Shown one piece after another: positions 10,468 through 22,535 of a stretch of 64,000 bases of DNA (position 1 is its first letter; every line of letters begins with the position of its first letter). The DNA lies in assembly GCA_021234155.1 (NCBI GenBank), contig JAJEKV010000051.1, positions 10,190,105 to 10,254,104 on the forward strand. Direction: 5' to 3'. The position numbers and the translations under genes are program-made. The DNA is from Isoetes taiwanensis (taxonomy: Eukaryota; Streptophyta; Lycopodiopsida; Isoetales; Isoetaceae). Below the pieces are notes generated by a model. That model ran no database searches and was not told the DNA's origin. It saw only the letters and a list, made by a program, of their open reading frames with translations.

Positions 10468-12060
10468 ATGAATCTAAATTGGTTTGTAGGTATGGCCCCG
10501 AGTGTGAAGACACAAATGGTTAGTGAGATTAGACGCTTGGTCATAAATGAGATATGTGCTAACGAAAGTCCCGACCGAGAGATGCAAACTGGTCAACGTG
10601 TCGACCATTTTGTCAGACATGTGAAAAGGAAGTGCCAATTTGAGTTAGCACAAAAATGGCCAGTTCAAGAAGAAATGTTGACTTCTCTCCTTGACACACA
10701 TGTAAAGCCAATGATTGGAAGCCCCATGGATGAACTGAAGACATGTTTGAAGCATTCAGTGCAGCTTAAAAGTCCCAATGCCGAGGCTCGTGTCAAGGAA
10801 TGGGTAGCTTCATGGAATTCCTCAAAGAAGCGGCGTCATGCATCACAAGAACATCATTGCGGATCTCAATGCACGCCGGTTGGAGGTAATTAAAAATGCT
10901 TTGCATCGGGGGAAGCTCTAGTGGAGCGGGGCCTAGCAAGGCCCACTTTTCTTTGGAGAATCACATGAACACATCAATCTTTGTTGATCCCATACCCGTA
11001 GAGAGGCCGTGGATGTGATACGCCTTATTGAGGAGAAACCAACACATCGCATGCGTATCAAATCAAGATCAACGGAACACAACACTTCCAAGATGATGAG
11101 CTATACAAAGGATGGGTTTTCAAGGGCAAAGATAGGGCAGAGACGTATGAGATGGCTCAAAGATACATACGCTTCAAGAGCCCGCATCCTGCTTTGGCTA
11201 CATCCATTGGACTTGCATATGAAGTTGCTAGCTCTAGTGGGGATACCATAGGGCCAATGGTGATTCTACCTTTCATGAATGGAGAGACACTTGCACACAC
11301 TTGTTTGACTATTTACCTAATAACTTGTCACGTTTTAGAAGATGGTCAAATGCAATTGCTAGAGCCAAGAAGAACCGACAAACACATAGGCTGAACTTAG
11401 GAGCAAAATGCGAGTTGTATATCAAGATGTTCCGTAGATAGCTCTTGCCCTAGCAGAAGGTGTCGTTGAGATCCACAAAGGCCACTTCACTCACATAAAG
11501 CTTAATTGCAAGAGAGTCAAATTACATTTTGATGATGAGTACCAAAATGTGTGGGTGGCCATTGGTGATTGGGACAATGCAATTCATTTTTACGCCAAAG
11601 AGCGTCGTCCCTTGTTGAAGTGTCGGTTTACTTACTTTCGGATGGACAAGCAAAATATCCATGGTTAGAGGAAACTGTGTTTGAGAAATCAAAGGATGAT
11701 GATCGTGTATGGGGACACGAAATTCATGATGTCTATGCATTGGGATATATTTATGAGATGCTTCTGGATTTCGTGCAAGTTATGCGACGAATGGAGTGGT
11801 TTAATAATAACAACAATGCCCAATGGATTAATCCAACCCATATGTACCAACGACGTCTTGACAAGTTGGAGGAGCAAAAAACAAGAATGATGTGCCTACG
11901 TGAAGACGTATTCTCATCACGACCCAAAGCTTCTGAAGTTGTTGAAGCCTTACAAAGTGTTGGAATATCTTCTACCATGGTTGTGAGACAAAGACGACAC
12001 ATGAAGTGCATGGATGCCTTGGAGATGTCAAAATTGTTGTTGTCACAACTCAAAGAATGA
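10468..12060 (+). pseudogene. Protein-kinase-like gene, broken
   Basis: A readable N-terminal block (10492-10893) has no family I recognise. From 11079 the reading resembles a kinase domain: a segment with YEMAQRYIRFKSPHPALATS, VILPFMNG(G)TLAH at the hinge region, IALALAEGVVEIHKGHF near the catalytic loop, then FTHIKLN where kinases have HxDxKxxN, so the catalytic Asp appears replaced by His. LHFDDEYQNVWVAIGDW follows at the DFG position. The C-lobe continues in 11569-12060 with DVYALGYI (helix F Asp) and REDVFSSRPKASEVVEAL (final helices). Stops at 10891, about 11440 and 11668, plus several frame changes, indicate a pseudogene unless some breaks are introns. The family call is by motif order; the receptor or cytoplasmic class cannot be told. 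Confidence 0.6.
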
Positions 12061-12199
12061 ATACAATATTGTATATCTTGCCATGTTTAAGAGTATTAAA
12101 TTTTTTTAATTGTCTAATAACCAAATATATAAAGACACTTTTAATTATTCAAATCCCAATGTTTTGTAATGAACTTCCCATGTTGCTAACATTTGTTGC

Positions 12200-12960
12200 T
12201 TTCCTACTATGTTATTCATCGCACTCCATATAAATAACTTGCAAGTTTTTGCACATGTCCAAAGAACCATGGGATGCGCACGATGGCATATCTATTGTTC
12301 ACAACTTTACTTCTCGCGTGGCTTGGTAGCCTTACTGACAGCCCTAAACCTGCAAAGGCCTTTAAGAGGCGAAGTTGGTCGTTCAGGTTTAGCTCGCCAC
12401 CACCTCCACCATTGTGCGGATTTGGTATGGATTATTTTCTAGGATAAAATGTAAGTTAACCATTTATTTTTAACGTTCTAATGTTTTTAAATGTAGCGTG
12501 TAAATGCGGTTGCGTCCTTCTTTTCCTATGCATAATGTTCATCGTCGTGGGTTATGGGCGGATCTTCTTCTCACCAATAGAAGAGATCGGAAAAGGACCT
12601 CGCGTCGAAAGGGAAGACGAAGAGCGGGAACTCCGAGATATCAACGAGGCGATAACCACGAAGATAGGTGGAATGCCTTGCAATTCGGGATGACGCCAGC
12701 AGAAATGGAGATTGCGCGCCCGGTGCCGTTGAACAAAGTAGGCGGAGGTCTGGCGCCTATGACCCTCCACGTCATAGCTCATACACTCCTTCAGAATTCA
12801 ATCTTGGGCGCCTTCCCGAGCATGAGGAGATTGAACCCGCACGAAAGAGCACCGACCGCCGTTCACGCGTCGGAGTGGACGCAATTCCTCTTCAAGCTCA
12901 AAAAGATCGTGCACCACCGCACCACCTCCTCCACGTCGGCATGTCTTTGAATATGAGTGA
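12200..12960 (+). other. Coding-like, Pro/Arg-rich block, unrecognised
   Basis: GC content rises and open frames appear. One includes PKPAKAFKRRSWSFRFSS followed by a proline run (12330-12410), then a possible intron of gtaagt to tag type (12450-12496), then 12504-12950 rich in Arg and Pro. I recognise no domain. It may be a continuation of the kinase-like locus or a separate captured exon set. Confidence 0.3.
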
Positions 12961-12999
12961 ATTCATCTTGAATTATGCCCTTTTTGTTCACTAACACAT

Positions 13000-13961
13000 A
13001 TTCATATGTTAGTCGTATGTTGAGTGTAGTAACAAGAAGTTGTCGCTACCACAACAACTGCGGATGGCGACAATTTTTGGAAGATGGCTAATAGTGTCAC
13101 AAATAGCATTTGCCAAAACGTCCACAAGGGTGAATGGAACTTCGGGGAGCCTATGATGAGGAAAAAAGAGAGGATCAAGGCGATTTTAGAAGCGTAATAT
13201 CCCGAGCTCAAGTCGAGAGATCTCATGGAGGGAGGTTTGTTCAAAACAGGGTAAACATGTTAAAGCCACCAGGTATTAGGCTTTTTCGTTCTTCATTATA
13301 ACCTCATTGTACTCATATTTTATTTATATTTTGCAGAGGTAATCGGAAGAAGCAAATTTGAAAGATCTTGCCAAAGCTATAGGAGTCTCGATAGAGGAAG
13401 TGGCACACCTATCCGGTTGACTAATGAGGCATTTCAAGGACATCATCTCTCCCATGAGTCGTATAATTAGATGACGCCATGTGGACTAAGTCCTTGTATT
13501 GCATTGTAGTGTTTGAAGGCCAACATATTATCAAAGAAAGGGGAAGCTAGAACAAAGCCAGCTTTTGGACGCTGAGGTGCACGACGAAGCCGATTAAGCG
13601 ACTATAGTTCCAATAAGACTGGTCGGCGGTTATGGCTTTGTTGATAAGCTATTTGTAAGTATAAAATTTGGTTTATAATGTAGGTTCTCGAGTTGAATAC
13701 TAACATTAGTTTTGGTGCTCATTCTCAATAGAAGTCATTTTTGGGCCGCCCCGCTACTAAAGATGACCGCGAAAGGGCCTTCAAAAAAGGCAGTCATGCG
13801 GCCATCCAAAGTCTGCCCATTGCTTGCGAACGGGGAAGTGTGTATTATTCATTAGATAATTATTTGTGACTACAATGAACTAATTGTTGCGATACAATAT
13901 AATGCAGGTAGATGAAGACGCGAAGGCCAATGAAGAAGAAGAAGAAGAGAGCAACAACTAA
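13000..13961 (+). other. Coding-like blocks ending in acidic tail, unrecognised
   Basis: Short readable blocks are separated by intron-like AT-rich gaps: QNVHKGEWNFGEPMMRKKER near 13108-13170, EEANLKDLAKAIGVSIEEVA near 13337-13405, LFKSFLGRPATKDDRERAFK near 13724-13790, and a final VDEDAKANEEEEEESNN with a stop at 13959-13961. The acidic end immediately before a strongly AT-rich region suggests the 3' end of a gene. Stops between blocks may be introns or damage. Function unknown. Confidence 0.35.
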
Positions 13962-13979
13962 AGACTCAATATATTTTGT

Positions 13980-14420
13980 AATGTGCAAATTACATTGTGA
14001 AATATATTAAATGAATTCAATCTAAATTTTTTATGCTTTGTTCTTATTATTTGTGATTTTTTTTTATGTTAATTTTATGCTCGATTCTATTTTTTTATTC
14101 TTAGATTTATTAAACATTTAATTACATATTAAATAATAATGCTTATCTACTATGATACTGAATACTAATATAATTTAATCAATATTCGTTTCTATTTTTC
14201 GATTTTTTAAATTTTTATTCTCGATTTATTTTGTTCATATTTAATATTTATTAATACTATTAATATTATTGTTAATATTAATATTATTTAATATTAATAA
14301 ATATTATTAAATATTTATTTATATTAAATATTTGTTAATATTGAATATGAATATTAACTGTCCGCTAAATAATATTAAATAATATTAAATAAATATTTTT
14401 TTTTTTTCAAAATTCCTTCA
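13980..14420. repeat. Very AT-rich low-complexity region
   Basis: Dense, degenerate repeats of aatattaat and ttattaaata types run from about 14095 to 14400. This is simple-sequence DNA with no coding potential. It ends abruptly at a GC-rich block. Confidence 0.8.
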
Positions 14421-14421
14421 T

Positions 14422-14760
14422 CGTCGTTTAACGACGCGTCTGCGTGGCTGCCACGTGTATCGTTGGCCACGTCATCATCGTCTCGAACCGCCACGCCCGG
14501 CAGAGCAATTGGTCGCCACGTGGACGTCGTTAAACGACGCGTTTACGGCAGGCGTACGCCAGCCAGGCGATGGTTGCCACGCCAGCCAGACGGTGGTCGC
14601 CACGCGACATCGTTAAGCGACTTCGAACACGCCCGGCCAGACGGTGGCTGCCATGCCGATGGAAATTGGTGGGCGGGCGTCGTTGAACGACGTCGACATG
14701 TGGTCGTCCGCGTCGGCCGCTATCTTATTTGCGACGCCATCACTGGACGCCGCGGACGGT
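14422..14760. repeat. GC-rich block with four copies of a short palindrome
   Basis: The palindrome CGTCGTTTAACGACG is at 14422-14436. Variants are at 14525-14539, 14608-14620 (one arm shortened) and 14678-14692. Between them, phrases such as gccacgtg, agacggtgg and gccacg recur. Composition changes abruptly on both sides. A 101-codon frame here is a by-product of the GC content. Confidence 0.8.
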
Positions 14761-14762
14761 CG

Positions 14763-17003
14763 TTATAAGTTTTTTCTTTTTACTCTTGTTGATTTCAATA
14801 ATATTAGCAATTTATCTTTAACTCAAAAGTATGTGGGTCAAAGTATAAAATTGCTTTATAGCCTAGTCTTCCTTTAATCTATTTAGAATTAATTTTTTGT
14901 ATAAGAAAAAACATATATGATTAAAACATTAATTTTTCAAAAAATGTAAAGAAAGTTCGAGGTTGCAATTAGTTAAATGATTATGTTTGTATTCTAATAA
15001 AACAAAAATTTGAATAGTTTATTATCGATTAATTTTTAATATAATTTTTTTCATTCATAATAAACTATTCAAAAAATTGTTATTAAAACATGAACTTTAT
15101 TGTTTAATTAATTTCAACCTAAAACAGTTTTTAAATATTTTAAAGAGTTTGTAAATTGCAAAATTCTCATAATAATTTGAAATTAATCACTTATTAAACT
15201 AATTGGCAAGTTTTAAATCTGTTAAATTATTGAAAATAGAAATTCTATATTCTTGAGATGTCTAATTCTAAATACATTCAAGTGAAATTTAATTTAGAAA
15301 GCAAGTTTTGATAACTATTATACTTTTAATTTAAAGATAAACTAGTATACTAATTATAAAATTTATTAAAATCAAGTCCAAAATTCTTTAAACCCAAAGA
15401 CGAAAGCCCAAGGAATGACTGTCAGAAGAAGAAGAATGAGTGTTATGAGAATGAGAAGAAGGCTGACTGTTTTGAGAATGAGAAGAAGGATGTCTGTAAT
15501 GAGAAGAAATAACCACATCTTTATGAATGGGTGAGAACAGAGCATTTTGAATTTCTCTCACCATTCCTATCACGGACAGGAGACTCCATGATTTGATAGA
15601 ATTTCAGACTCAAAGTATGTTAAAGAGCTTTATAAAACAGGGATATGCACAAGAACATCAGATATCGCTCATTCAATTTGACTAACAATTGCGCGATCTT
15701 TGCAATTATGTTTCTTTGTATGAGCCCCGGGATTTCCAGCAAAAGTATCAAAGTGCGCCTCCAGACTTATTGATAAAGATGGCATCCGATTGTCCCATAT
15801 GTTTATCCCGTGTTAAAGTGTCAATTATCACCATACATAAGGCTCCCAAAAATAAACTATTGTCAGTTTTATGGGTTATTTTTTGTATCAAAAACTCATT
15901 TTTATAGCAGAAAACTCATTACTGTTATGGTGATATCAACGAAATAGCTGAATCAATATCTTCTCTTACCCAATAAGTGAGAAGTATCGTGAAATTTTGT
16001 AATTTCTGACTGTTACTATATTCGGACCAAGTCTTCCTCGTCTGCAATCCGAAGTTGAACTCTGACTCTGCATCATTCCTCAAGTTATTTAGAAATTTTT
16101 CGCATGCTTTTAACCTTACTCTTGAATGCCATCTGACGTTTCCTCACGTTTACGAGGTAACCTGCCCCCATATCAATGTTGACTTTAAGCATAAGAAATG
16201 TTGAGTAAAGATGCTCTTCTAAGCAATCTTGACAAAGAAATGTAGCCGGCAGGGATGGTCTAACACTTGTCAGAAAGTATGATCATGTCTCTATAACCAT
16301 TCCATGTAGACGGTCTGATAGACCTAACCCTGATCATTTTCCATCATAAGATATACATATGTATTGTTATATTTTCTTGGTTTTAATAATTTTTATAAGT
16401 TTTAGTATATAAGATTATCTTTAAATTAAATGTATAATGATTATCAAAGCGTAAGATTGCTTTCTAAATTAATTTTCCCTTGAATCTATTTAGAAATAGA
16501 CATTTTGAGAATATAAATTTTCAATTTTTAGTAATTTAAAAGATCTAAAACTTGGCAATCGGTTTGATAAGCGATTGATTTTAAAGTATTATGAGAATTT
16601 CGTAATTTATATTCTCTTAAAAATATTTTAAGAAATGTTTTAGATTGAAATTAATTAAATAGTAAAGTTTATATTTTAATAACAATTTTTGGCATAGTTT
16701 ATTATGAATGAAATAGATTATATTTAAAGTTAATCAATAATAAATTATTCAAATTTTTGTTTTAATAGAATATAAACGTAATCATTTAACTTATTTCAAC
16801 CTCGAACTTTCTTTAAACTTTTTAAAAAATTAACATTTTAATCATATATATTTTTTCTTATATAAAAATTTAATTCTAAATAGATTGAAGGAAAATTAGA
16901 CTATAAAACAATTTTATACATTAGTAACCATCATACTTTTGAGTTAATGATAAATTGCTAATATTATTGAAATTAACAAGAAGAAGAAAAGAAAAACTTA
17001 TAA
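14763..17003. mobile_element. Large foldback element with about 620-bp inverted arms
   Basis: Bases 14763-15376 and 16376-17003 are reverse complements at roughly 80-85 percent by eye. Landmarks are ttataagttttt at the left edge matching aaaaacttataa at 16992-17003, and gaaagttcgaggttg matching caacctcgaactttc. About 1 kb lies between the arms. No transposase or known protein is visible inside, only a Ser/His-rich frame at 15388-15573 (minus) and a frame near 15689-15907 (plus). No target-site duplication is evident at the edges. Mutator-like or other long-TIR transposons have this shape. Confidence 0.85.
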
Positions 17004-18195
17004 TGTTATCATGGCTTCCTTAAAATATATCTTTTAGATTTGAATAAGTCTATATTTTGTTAAATTTGTCATATATCCCATGTTGAGCACACCTTCTTCT
17101 CTGATAGGTTGCCTTTCAGCCTCAAATACCTTAAAAACATACCATAGCCTCCCAAACTATCGAAATATGTTTAGAGTATCACAACCATGCAACCATACAA
17201 ATTGGCAAAACTTACTTCAAAGCTTTCTTCAGGTGGATGCACATCATGAGAGGCTTGCAAATTATGCTTTGAGAGGTATATCCTTTGATTCTTCTTTGAA
17301 GGACTAAAATACAAGTAAAAGCAATGAAATTTTCATGAACACAATACTGCAGCTTGGTGCCCGCATGAACACAGTATCATAGCTTGCCACTCGAGCATAA
17401 TAAGCTATATCTGTATGAATTGATGATTTATGAATCCTAACTCTCATAAAAATAAAGCTAATCTACACATTTACAGTCAAGATAAATACCTATATAATCG
17501 CAAAAGAAAGTAAGCAATGTGCCTTTCACGGTCTTAAGTACTAAAGGGACTCAACATGCATGCATTGCATAGTATACATGCATGCATGCATTGTGTGCAT
17601 GTAACGCATGCACGCATGCATGCCAAAATCATAGGTTGGGAGTGGAGCTAGCTAGAAATACAACATGTGCTCTATAAATACTACTCGGCCTCACACAAAT
17701 GCAACAACAGAATCATGTGCAAACCATAGCAAAATGGCCGTATAATTATACGTTTTGCAAGACGAGCTATTTTTTGTGATATACATCAATAAGACCAAGT
17801 GGTCCCAAAGGAATCCATAAAGAACATGAAAACAATATTCCAAATGCAATTATATCAATGGAAATAAAACTTTCCAAGCTTTAAACATGCCTTCCAGAGA
17901 AGGCAAAGGGTTAGGATAGATGTCAATGAAAGGAAAGAGTACAAGGAAGCTCTATCATAATTAGCAAAAGGGGAGGAATGATGCAAATGTTACCTTAATA
18001 ATTTCTTACACAAATATGCGAATTCGCAGTATAAAACATGCTACATGAACAATACAATAATCTTCCAATGCAATGTCACTCCAAATATGTAGCAAAATAA
18101 TAGGGGGTTCTTGGGGGATTTGATATGGATGTAAAACATAATAATTCCTGAAACTATAGAACATATATCCCTAAAACAATTGAATGGGTCGTGAT
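17004..18195. other. Non-coding stretch, nothing recognised
   Basis: Only a patch of alternating purine-pyrimidine tgcatgca repeats at about 17556-17622 stands out. No known protein or RNA gene is visible. Confidence 0.45.
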
Positions 18196-18197
18196 AA

Positions 18198-18224
18198 AAA
18201 AAAAAAAAAAAAAAAAAAAAACCT
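18198..18224 (+). repeat. Poly-A tract
   Basis: A run of about 26 adenines follows gggtcgtgat. It could be a retroposon tail, but the sequence to its left is not recognised. Confidence 0.8.
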
Positions 18225-19250
18225 TCAAGTCTATCTGATCCTAAGACCTTAGACTTTCTATCATGATTTTGACCTTTGCAAGAACAAAAACATGATACAA
18301 TTTGCAGCCCTAAGTACAATCAGGTGCCAATGTACTTAGGCCAAAGATATGGTTGCCAAAAATAAAACTCATTATATTCTATCATCAATCTGCTACATGT
18401 TTATGCAAATGCCTTTTTGTATGTAAATCCACAAATGACTGCAGAAAGCAAGATATTGCATTCATCTTATTCAAAATATGCCAGAGGTGTTTCACCAGTA
18501 TTTGGTATCAGTACCCATCCATAGAGCTTTTAAGACATTAGAAAAAGACATGAAGTACAATAGGAAGGACCATAAGAATCTGTTGCAAAGATGCGCAGAA
18601 TTATATTTTCTAGGATTTATAAGTACAATGCCCATATTTTTTCACTTTATGGAAAGGGGCAAAGGAACAGTTTACACATGCTCATGAACCAAACTGCTTG
18701 TAAATAAGAACATCAGCAATATTTAACATGATTCAACTCACAAGAGTAGCGAGAATAGAAGACCTGAACTCACAAGAGTAGTTGGAATAAAAAACCAGCA
18801 AATGGAACACACTTACTTGAATTTTGTTGCAAACTTTTAAGTGTCCAAAAATATTTGAAATGACACTATAAGGGAGAGTAAGAAGTCGTTGTCTTTAATC
18901 AGATATGTCAATGTATTTGAGTCACTTCATCTTGATGTACAACATTCCACTCCTTCTTTGGCAAGGCAAGATCCCCAGAGTCTTATGAAATCATAGCTCC
19001 GTGTATTCACCATTCTCCTAGTACTAGAAAAAACTGCAAATGACAAAAAACCACAAGGAGAGGAGAGAACCGGTACCTGCAGCCAATCAATACATCATTA
19101 GCCTGATAAGGGTAAAGATGCAAGGGCCAAAAGGTACAATGGTGTCTCTCGGCGTTTAGCCCTTTACACCTTGTAACCTTTTGCCCTCAGTTAGTCCTAA
19201 TCCTAAAAGAATGATAAATGTCCATCATATAAGAGCCTTATGGCAGTTAC
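18225..19250. other. Non-coding stretch, nothing recognised
   Basis: No recognisable gene. Short frames at 18353-18687 have no family likeness. Confidence 0.4.
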
Positions 19251-19258
19251 TAAAATTC

Positions 19259-20275
19259 GGGTCAATTCCCACAAGTGGTTAGGTTAGGTTAAATAGGGCA
19301 AATAATGAAAATAGGATTTAGTTAAATTTTAACTGTGGTTAACTTAACCAGATCACTTTCAAACTGATAATAATTAAGTTAAGTTAAGTTAAAACTTTAA
19401 CTGGACCCCTTATTTTAAACTAAAAGTTATGTGACCTAGGAGAGGTACACTTAACTCGGTTAAGAACTAACTTAACCCAACTGTTAAGTGGGAAAGGTAT
19501 AGCAATCTAGTTAGGTTAGTTATTTTTTATACAGATATGGTATAGTCCTTATTGCCTTTTTGAACATCTAAAGTAGCTCAGGGTTCAAAAGTTATTTAGA
19601 TTGCCCCCACTCAAGTGACAATTCATTAAAATCCAATTGAATTGAGGGTTAGTTTTGGCATCTTGGAGCATATTTTAGGTATATCTGAATATGTAACGAC
19701 TAGATTTTGTGGTTCTTTTTTCGGTAGTGAAAACACTTTTAGATTTTTAAGGGAGTATGCACCTACAGTTTTCCCCTTCCATTGCCAAGAGAAATGTGAC
19801 ACCCATCATAAATAATTGGACATCAAATTGAGATTCAAACAGAGAAAAATATAGAGAGGAAAAAAATAGAGACAAAGAAAGAATATTGAAAATATAGAAA
19901 GAAAAGAGATAGAAAATAAACCATGTATCACTTCACGGATTGTTGGTTCAACAACTACGAAGTACTTTAGATATCTTTAACTTAGTGGCATCTCTTAACC
20001 AAAGTGAGAAATGAACATAGTTATCTCTAACCTAACAAAGCCTCTTAACTACTAGTGTGAAACACCAACTCACTGTAAACGTTAGGTTAAGTTGATTTTG
20101 TGAATTTAACCTAAGGGATCCCTAACAAATCTAGTGGGAATCTATATCTTCGTAATCCGTTAAGTTAGCCTTAACTTAACGACCTTAATGGAAAAGCATA
20201 ATCTCTTTTCAGTTAAGTTAGGAGATAACCAACCGGTTAAACTAACTTAACTTAATGGCGAGTGGGAATTGGCCC
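19259..20275. mobile_element. 1.0-kb non-autonomous TIR element rich in GTTAAGTTAA
   Basis: The left end GGGTCAATTCCCAC (19259-19272) and right end GTGGGAATTGGCCC (20262-20275) are inverted repeats with one mismatch. The trinucleotide TTC flanks both ends (19256-19258 and 20276-20278), a possible 3-bp target-site duplication as made by PIF/Harbinger-type transposases. The ends are filled with short subterminal motifs such as ggttaggtta, gttaagttaa and their complements, a common transposase-binding arrangement. There is no coding sequence. The class assignment is inference. Confidence 0.7.
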
Positions 20276-20425
20276 TTCATCAAATAGTGTTTGAAATGGC
20301 AAAATATATCAGAGCGCAATCATACTTAATGATCATCATCCAAAGCATAAGAAATTTGTCTGCAAACCTGGTTTGGAGCTCTTTGCTTCATTATTTGAGT
20401 AAAGAATAATTTTGGAAGGGCCTGA

Positions 20426-20720
20426 GATCTAGTCTTATTGTGCACCACGTCAAATAATCTATGGAGAGATCTCGGTCTTATTGTGCACCACGGCAAATAG
20501 ATAATGAAGAATCATTGAACCCTTTTGTTCAGCAGAGAAATTGAGCATCGTACTCCATATATTTTTGGATCTTGCTCAACGGTGAAATCCATTTGCAAAG
20601 ATCTGGTCATAGTATGCAAAACAACTAATAACAGATGAAGAATCGTTGAACGCTTTTGTTCAGCAACTTGAAATTGAGCAGAGTACTCGAGTTGGAAAGC
20701 TTGATCAGCAGAAGAATCCA
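20426..20720. repeat. Imperfect tandem duplication, units about 120 bp
   Basis: Phrases recur in order: agatctagtcttattgtgca and agatctcggtcttattgtgc, gatgaagaatcgttgaac and aatgaagaatcattgaac, and cttttgttcagca twice. The copies are diverged. No coding meaning is apparent. Confidence 0.6.
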
Positions 20721-21930
20721 TTTGCAGATGGATTATAGCTTAAAACTTAATGCATTACACTTCTAAAATAGAGATTGAATCAGAAGCAAAGCAAAGCCGC
20801 CCTGAAAACATTCTGCACCAGAAATCTTGCACGAAACTTGCATGCGGCTGCAGCCGTAACAAGCTTTAGGTTTCGAAACCCTACATCCAAAAATATCATA
20901 TATACTTTGTGCAAATATCTATATTTCTTTCTTTTGCATTTAAAGTGCTAAAATTGCATACCTTGCCTTTTGTTTGTCTTTTGTTTTTGGTGAGGGCCGA
21001 TTGGCCTACTAACATAAAAAGCTCCAATTCCTTGCTATTAACATCTCGTGACATTCATACGAAAAAGCTTGGGATTGTACCATGTAAAGTTAAAAGACAA
21101 CATAAAATTTTGCATGCAAGCCAAACTTGCTAGCTTTAGACAAGTGGCATGCATGCTTTCAATAGAAAAACCCAAGTGCATGGAAGCCCCTTTGCGTAAA
21201 ATGAAATTTCCAAATGTAAGGATATATAATTCAAGAACAATATTGCATACCTTTGCATTTTTTAGATCGTCATATAGCATTTCATATTTCTAATTTTTGC
21301 ATCCAGAATGTTGATTGGCATGATGCCCCATCCGCCCACATTGCAACTTTATTTTCAAATTACTCCATTGAATCACCATAGAAAGGTCAAATAGTGTAGT
21401 AAGTTTCACATACCTTACTTTTTGTTTATTGTCAGGCCATGCCTATTAGAATCGTGAGTTAGCTCCAAGTCCAGGTTTTCACAATAAAATAGGTAGCATC
21501 TTGCCTTGAAGTAAGGCATTTGCTATTCTAATAACTGGTTATTATGAATACGATTCCATGTATGAAATACTGTGGGATTCTATTATGTAAAGCTGGAACA
21601 TAGTAAAGAAAGTTAATTGTAATAACAAGTGTGACGAGTCAAATATGCCCATGTATCAAGTGTAAAATGCATTCACATTGTTTATAATAAAAAAAAAACC
21701 ATAGATTCAAGATAAAAAATAATCACATTAGCTTATTGGGTATATTGGTTAAAGTAGTCTTATTAGGACATTGAGTTATTTTGGTAGAGGTTCAAGCCCC
21801 CGTATTTCATATTTTAAAATCTTAGGCAAAGCCGTATAGAGGTTCGATATTCCCTCAAAACCTTAGGCGAAATCGTATTTCATATTTGTTCTTGCCTCTA
21901 TGACGATTTATCTCAAAGCGCCCTATTCTT
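20721..21930. other. Non-coding stretch, nothing recognised
   Basis: No known protein or RNA is visible. A short palindromic phrase aggtttcgaaaccctac sits at 20868-20884. Confidence 0.4.
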
Positions 21931-21949
21931 AGTTTTTTTCCCCCACGAT

Positions 21950-22110
21950 GAGATGGGGGCGATGGGCGATGGGCGATGGTGCATCGTACGGTGCGAAAAC
22001 AACACTTCCATATTTTATGTTATACATAATTTCGCACCGTGCCTACGGTGCGAAAACAACACTTCCTTATTTTATGATACTCGTATTTTCGCATCGTAGC
22101 TACTTTAATT
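21950..22110. repeat. Short direct and inverted repeats around GTGCGAAAACAACACTTCC
   Basis: The phrase ggtgcgaaaacaacacttcc occurs at about 21990 and again at about 22050, each followed by attttatg. The complement ttcgcaccgt lies between them at about 22031-22040, and ttcgcatcgt lies at about 22089. The block can fold into a hairpin. It lies directly left of the second palindromic element. Confidence 0.7.
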
Positions 22111-22150
22111 TTTTATGTTACACTGAAAGCAAACCTTTTCAATCAATATA

Positions 22151-22524
22151 CAATTACATTACACGCATTAAAATTAGATTCCCCCTTACACCCCCTTTTG
22201 TTTGGGTGCATATTCACACGGGGGTGACTTCGGGCAACGAGAGCTGTTGGATAGGCATATTCACCCCTTATTCCTTAATCTACACCGGACACAAAATTCC
22301 TCGTTTGTGGGGTATGGATGTATAAAAATTGTGATACTGTATAACAAAATTTGCAAAATACTATAAGATTTCAGGCAATATACTATATGGTGTTGATTTT
22401 GTACATGCAAAACATAATTATAAGGGCTCTCGCATTTGCCCCTCGTCACCCCCTGCGGTGAATATGCACCCAAACAAAAGGGGGTGTAAGGGGGAATCTA
22501 ATTTTAATGCGTGTAATGTAATTG
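22151..22524. mobile_element. Palindromic (foldback/MITE-like) element, copy 2
   Basis: The left arm (22151-22228) and right arm (22457-22524, continuing inward with mismatches) are reverse complements: caattacattacacgcatta at the left and its complement at the right. The core shares cgggcaacgagagctgttgg and ataggcatattcacccctta with 4326-4782. The outer arm sequence differs from copy 1 while staying self-complementary. No coding capacity. Confidence 0.85.
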
Positions 22525-22535
22525 TTTGTGTTATA

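Noticed and set aside
14463-14768. 101-residue frame in GC-rich block
   Set aside because: Arg-rich by-product of the palindrome-containing repeat block.
17556-17622. Regulatory RY-element cluster (catgca)
   Set aside because: It is a simple tgca microsatellite with no gene next to it.
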